From: Euglena gracilis
Taxonomy: Eukaryota; Euglenida; Euglenophyceae; Euglenales
Reading direction: 5' to 3'
Assembly (NCBI GenBank): GCA_039621445.1
Contig: CP154956.1
Span: 96,166,406 to 96,230,405, forward strand
DNA: 64,000 bases
Positions 34,329 through 64,000 of the stretch are shown here, piece after piece; the stretch's first letter is position 1; each line of letters opens with the position of its first letter. A model generated the notes under the pieces. That model had not been told where the DNA came from, ran no database searches, and worked only from the letters and a program-made list of their open reading frames with translations. Made by a program: the position numbers and the translations under genes.

Positions 34329-34833
34329 CGGGGGCAGGGATGGTGGGGTTGAGGAGCACTCGTACCGAGGCACAGGGAGAGAATCTCCTGCACAATCGAA
34401 ATTTGGAGGTCAAGCAACACAATCTCCTTAGGTCCCATTTGATTCCAGAGCCACAACCCACTTAATCCACACTCCCAACTTCCACTATTTCGTCCAGATG
34501 GACCATGATACAAACTTTTATGCTTTTTATGTCCCGTTTTTGGTCTAGGTTTTTGTTGTGAAAAATAGAACTTGGTTGAACAAAAGTGTATTGTTAGGAA
34601 TGTGTAGAGTTGAAAAGGCACGTTTTGGTCTTCCCAAGACCAAAAAACTTTGCTGCCACTCTGATGCAAAAAAAAAATTCAAAAAAGAAAAGGGTTAGGG
34701 GGTACTAGAAAATAAACAACCCCTTTTGCAGCCAATTAAAGTAAGCAATGAAATGTGGACAGAGGCTGCAGAACTGCTGAATATCTGGCCCCGAGCAGCG
34801 TAATTGGCAAACGGGAAAACTTCCAGCCCTGGG

Positions 34834-34920
34834 AAGGAAATAGCGATTCAGAGGCCGCTTGAACTGCTCATAGAGATTGAGGGGCAGGAAAGTCAGGGCC
34901 GTGTACTTGGAATTGGTGAC
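34834..34920 (-). CDS. P4-ATPase exon B
   Basis: After GCTTCTCAG, phase 0, reads VTNSKYTALTFLPLNLYEQF then KRPLNRYFL. T-S/N-S-K-Y-x-x-x-x-F-L-P-x-N-L-x-E-Q-F is the P4-ATPase N-terminal signature. Confidence 0.9.
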
Positions 34921-35605
34921 CTGAGAAGCGGCGTAAACTGCACTAGTTAGGGACATGAGGTTCCAAAACAAAAATCTTAAACTACAATTTGGAATCCTCA
35001 TCTCCAAATTGGCACCAGTTTGTTGAACACCACGGAAAACACTGGTGGATATTTTTAAAAAAAATTGCGGGAGGCCTCAAAAATTTTTAGAAATTTTTTG
35101 TTCCTCCAGTTTTGTCCACAATGTTCTTCAGCCCCAAATACCTGCCAGTGCACGTGAGTTGGGAAAATTGCTGCTGTTGTTTTGAATGGTAGTCTAAAAA
35201 ACATTAAAATTCACATGAGAACAAAATTTCATGTTTGCCCAGTCCAATTCTGGATTGCAATCGACTCCCATCCGTGCTTACATCTTCAACTTTGCTCACT
35301 GCTGTGCTGAAGAAAATGCAATGCACTCAGCTCGAAAGGCTGGGAGATTTAGCTTTCTGTGCAGTCTAGCAGCCGCAAAACGCCACACGCTGATTCAAAA
35401 ACGTTTGAGCCCACCCGATTGCACACACCGTTCCTCCTGGAGGTGATGGTTGGGGGAAGAAGCTATGGGAAGACCTTTGTCCAACCAAAATCAACTCCGG
35501 GGAGAGTTTTTGGTTGATTCATGCTGGTTTGGTTGGGTTGGGTTGGGCGGGAAAGTGCCTTCCAATCCTGCCTGTCAATAGAACCGCACCTGGGGGGAAC
35601 AGGGG

Positions 35606-35735
35606 GGGGGGGAAATTGATATCGGAGGCCTTCGGAAAAATTGCGGAAATTGCGGAAAAATTGCGGAAATTGCGGAAAAATTGCGGAAATTGCGGAAAAA
35701 TTGCGGATATCAATTTCCCCCCCCCCTGGGGGGAA
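35606..35735. repeat. Small foldback with ATTGCGGAA tandem core
   Basis: GGGGGGAAATTGATATC on the left is answered by GATATCAATTTCCCCCC on the right. Between them AAAAATTGCGGAAATTGCGG repeats about four times. Possibly a tiny transposon or a hairpin; it lies next to P4-ATPase exon A. Confidence 0.6.
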
Positions 35736-35778
35736 CCTCCGGAAATCAGCCTGACCACAACTCACAGCGAGGGCCAAC

Positions 35779-35860
35779 CTGGTTGTCCTTGTAGCGCTGG
35801 TTGGCGGGGGCGTGGGCCTTAATAATGCGGAACGGCTCCACCACTTCGTGCCGGCAGCAG
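35779..35860 (-). CDS. P4-ATPase exon A
   Basis: After GACCCGCAG reads CCRHEVVEPFRIIKAHAPAN then QRYKDNQ before GTTGGC, the segment that normally precedes N-x-[IV]-x-T-S-K-Y. Confidence 0.75.
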
Positions 35861-36087
35861 CTGCGGGTCGGAGGGGCAGTGGAGGCTCCCCAATGGAGAG
35901 CCAGCCAAGTGACCCCAATGATTGAAAAATGCGCAAAATAGAGAAGAGTTGAAACTTTATGAAGTCTCCTGGGTTTCAGAGAAGTTCAGAGAAAATTCTC
36001 CGCGTGCAAAAAGTCCAATTTTTGAAAGCGCAAACAAAACAAAATTTGGTGTGCGATCAAAATGCTCAGTCCAACGATCCAGCAGAT

Positions 36088-36120
<33 letters not shown>

Positions 36121-36704
36121 CATACATGCACACACAAAATCACACAATGAGCATACGTGCACATGCACCACCACGCGCAGAGCATGCGACACACACCAAG
36201 CGGCGAGGCGTTGGCATGGGGCCATGTAGGCACCTGTAGCTGCTACATGGCAAAAACCTGAAACAGAAATCCAAAATGCAGTGCATTGGGTGATGAACAA
36301 AAGCCGGGGAGGACATCGGCATGTATCAGCGTGATACAGCACTCCGTGGCAAAAAAAAAGGAAACTCAGGCGGTCTATGCCGCACTTAGCTCATAAAAGC
36401 GGACTTGCCTTGCACAATCGCTCAATCTTAAACGTTTCCGAATTTTATTTTGGGGGTGTCGTTTTCACGCCCAGTTTTTGGATATAAAAAAACGCGCCTC
36501 AAAACATGCAAAAAAACTGCCAATAAATATTCCAATTGAAATCGTGAGAACACCATTGGACAGTTCTGAAAGCACAGCCTGTCAATCTGCAGACTTTGTG
36601 GTCTCACATATTCTGCCACCACTGCCTCCAGACCAGATATTGCACCGATTCCTCGAGGGTCAGCTTGAGAAGAACGTCCTGCACCATGAAAGCACAAAGA
36701 ACAT

Positions 36705-36705
<1 letters not shown>

Positions 36706-36771
<66 letters not shown>
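36706..36771. repeat. TG microsatellite
   Basis: About 33 TG units upstream (plus-strand sense) of the ABC transporter stop codon; then ATCACATC repeats to 36830. Confidence 0.95.
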
Positions 36772-36773
<2 letters not shown>

Positions 36774-36965
36774 TGAGTGCAAAAAAATATCACATCATCA
36801 TCACATCATCACATCACAAAATATCACATCATCACGAGGTCACCATAGCATGCACCATGCACCGCGTATTTGCCCGCACTTCGAGTGTTCCACGTATTGC
36901 GTGTGAAGAGGGATGGGAGTGAGAGTGTGGCCATTCGGCATCGGGGGGGGGGGGCAGCCCAGGGG

Positions 36966-63256
<26,291 letters not shown>

Positions 63257-64000
63257 CGGGGACGTGCCCCACCCTGCGCAGCCGAGAGGGGGTCAAAGCG
63301 TCATCCGCACAACCTGAGCCCAAGAAGGTGCAGGTGCCGAAAAAAACATCATATAAAACTTGTATATACATTTACATAATATGTACATAATAAAATATGA
63401 TATAATCGATGTATATATGCATTGACTTGAAATGCTCATAAAATAGGTATATATATATATATATATGTATATGTATATGTATATATATAAAATGTGCTCA
63501 CATTTTATAGGATAACTTATTATGCTGATATAATAAAATTAATGCATAATACTTCTAAACTTTTTATTGTAATACTGTACAATAAAATATGGCATGTATA
63601 CTTCTTCAGAACATCCCGTGTGTTTGTGAGCCATGTCATGGCCACCGTTCCATACATCATAAAACATAAAAATCTGGACCTGGATTGGAGGGCCCATTAA
63701 CTTTGGTATCAAAAATGGCTCCAATGCCACGCTTCTTTTCGAGAAACGTCAGCGAATAAGCTCAGTAAAGTCAAATTGCATCAAAAAAGATGTGTGTTTT
63801 TGTGTGTGGTTGGCACAGGGTGTGTGTCATCAACAAGCGGTGTGAAGAACAGGAGATCCACCTTCTGTTTAAGACCCCCCAGGGGAGGGTCTGGGGTCTG
63901 GGGTCTGGGGTCTGGGTCTGGGGCCCCCAACCCACGCAGCCCGGCGCGGGACCCCCTGGGGGTCAGGGATTTTCTTACCCCCCCCCCCTATGTCCAACGA

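Larger units (their letters stand above)
33031..35860 (-). pseudogene. P4-ATPase (phospholipid flippase) N-terminal fragment
   Basis: Four minus-strand exons encode the N-terminus of a P4-type ATPase, which flips aminophospholipids to the cytosolic leaflet. Visible family elements are FRIIKAHAPANQRYKDNQ, then NSKYTALTFLPLNLYEQF with K-R-x-x-N-R-Y-F, then IGLLQLIPVITPVNPITT with the first helix pair and AIKEG, then YDDLKRHHQDAQFNR. This is where the actuator domain begins in intact proteins. No phosphorylation motif (D-K-T-G-T) or later domain is found; the open frame ends in TAA at 33031-33033 and the inverted-repeat arm begins 400 bp beyond. Same strand as, and downstream of, the ABC gene. 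The first Met is not identified. Confidence 0.83.

Overview
The window is nuclear-type eukaryotic DNA. Short GC-rich coding islands (26 to about 210 bp) sit in kilobase-scale introns full of microsatellites, poly-C/poly-G runs and small inverted-repeat transposons. Consecutive islands join in phase through GT..AG borders and together spell known eukaryotic proteins. Operons, ribosome binding sites and bacterial gene density are absent. The lineage cannot be fixed from the sequence. Several exon borders look non-canonical (GC or GA donors, starts without AG), which fits some protists better than animals or land plants; this is a weak hint only. Nearly all long open frames in the window are low-complexity artefacts.

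Layout. (1) 1-14.1 kb: a small-transposon-rich flank with a plus-strand ankyrin-repeat gene, at least six exon islands from 3.57 to 13.19 kb with a clear final stop. (2) 14.6-32.63 kb: left arm of a very large inverted repeat. (3) 32.63-48.0 kb: unique spacer. (4) 48.0 kb to the window end: right arm, the diverged reverse complement of the left arm.

The main gene is an ABCB-type half transporter resembling the TAP/TAPL (ABCB9) group. Its complete version lies on the minus strand from about 63.26 kb to 36.97 kb. The N-terminal membrane region and a cysteine-rich zinc-knuckle-like stretch are in the right arm; the last transmembrane segments and the whole nucleotide-binding domain (Walker A, signature, Walker B, H-loop, stop) are in the spacer. 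The left arm holds a plus-strand copy of only the first half (about 16.2-31.1 kb), cut off at the arm boundary before any nucleotide-binding domain. Downstream of the complete transporter, on the same strand, are four exons for the N-terminus of a P4-ATPase (phospholipid flippase), which stops near the other side of the same junction. The inverted duplication therefore seems to have broken two genes tail to tail, unless the junction is an assembly error.

The arms also work as a before/after record of mobile-element activity. Several non-autonomous elements with terminal inverted repeats and perfect 8-bp target duplications (hAT-like) are present; one full-length copy is only in the left arm and another, of a different family, only in the right arm, each with an intact empty site in the opposite arm. 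No transposase gene, tRNA, rRNA or CRISPR array was recognised.
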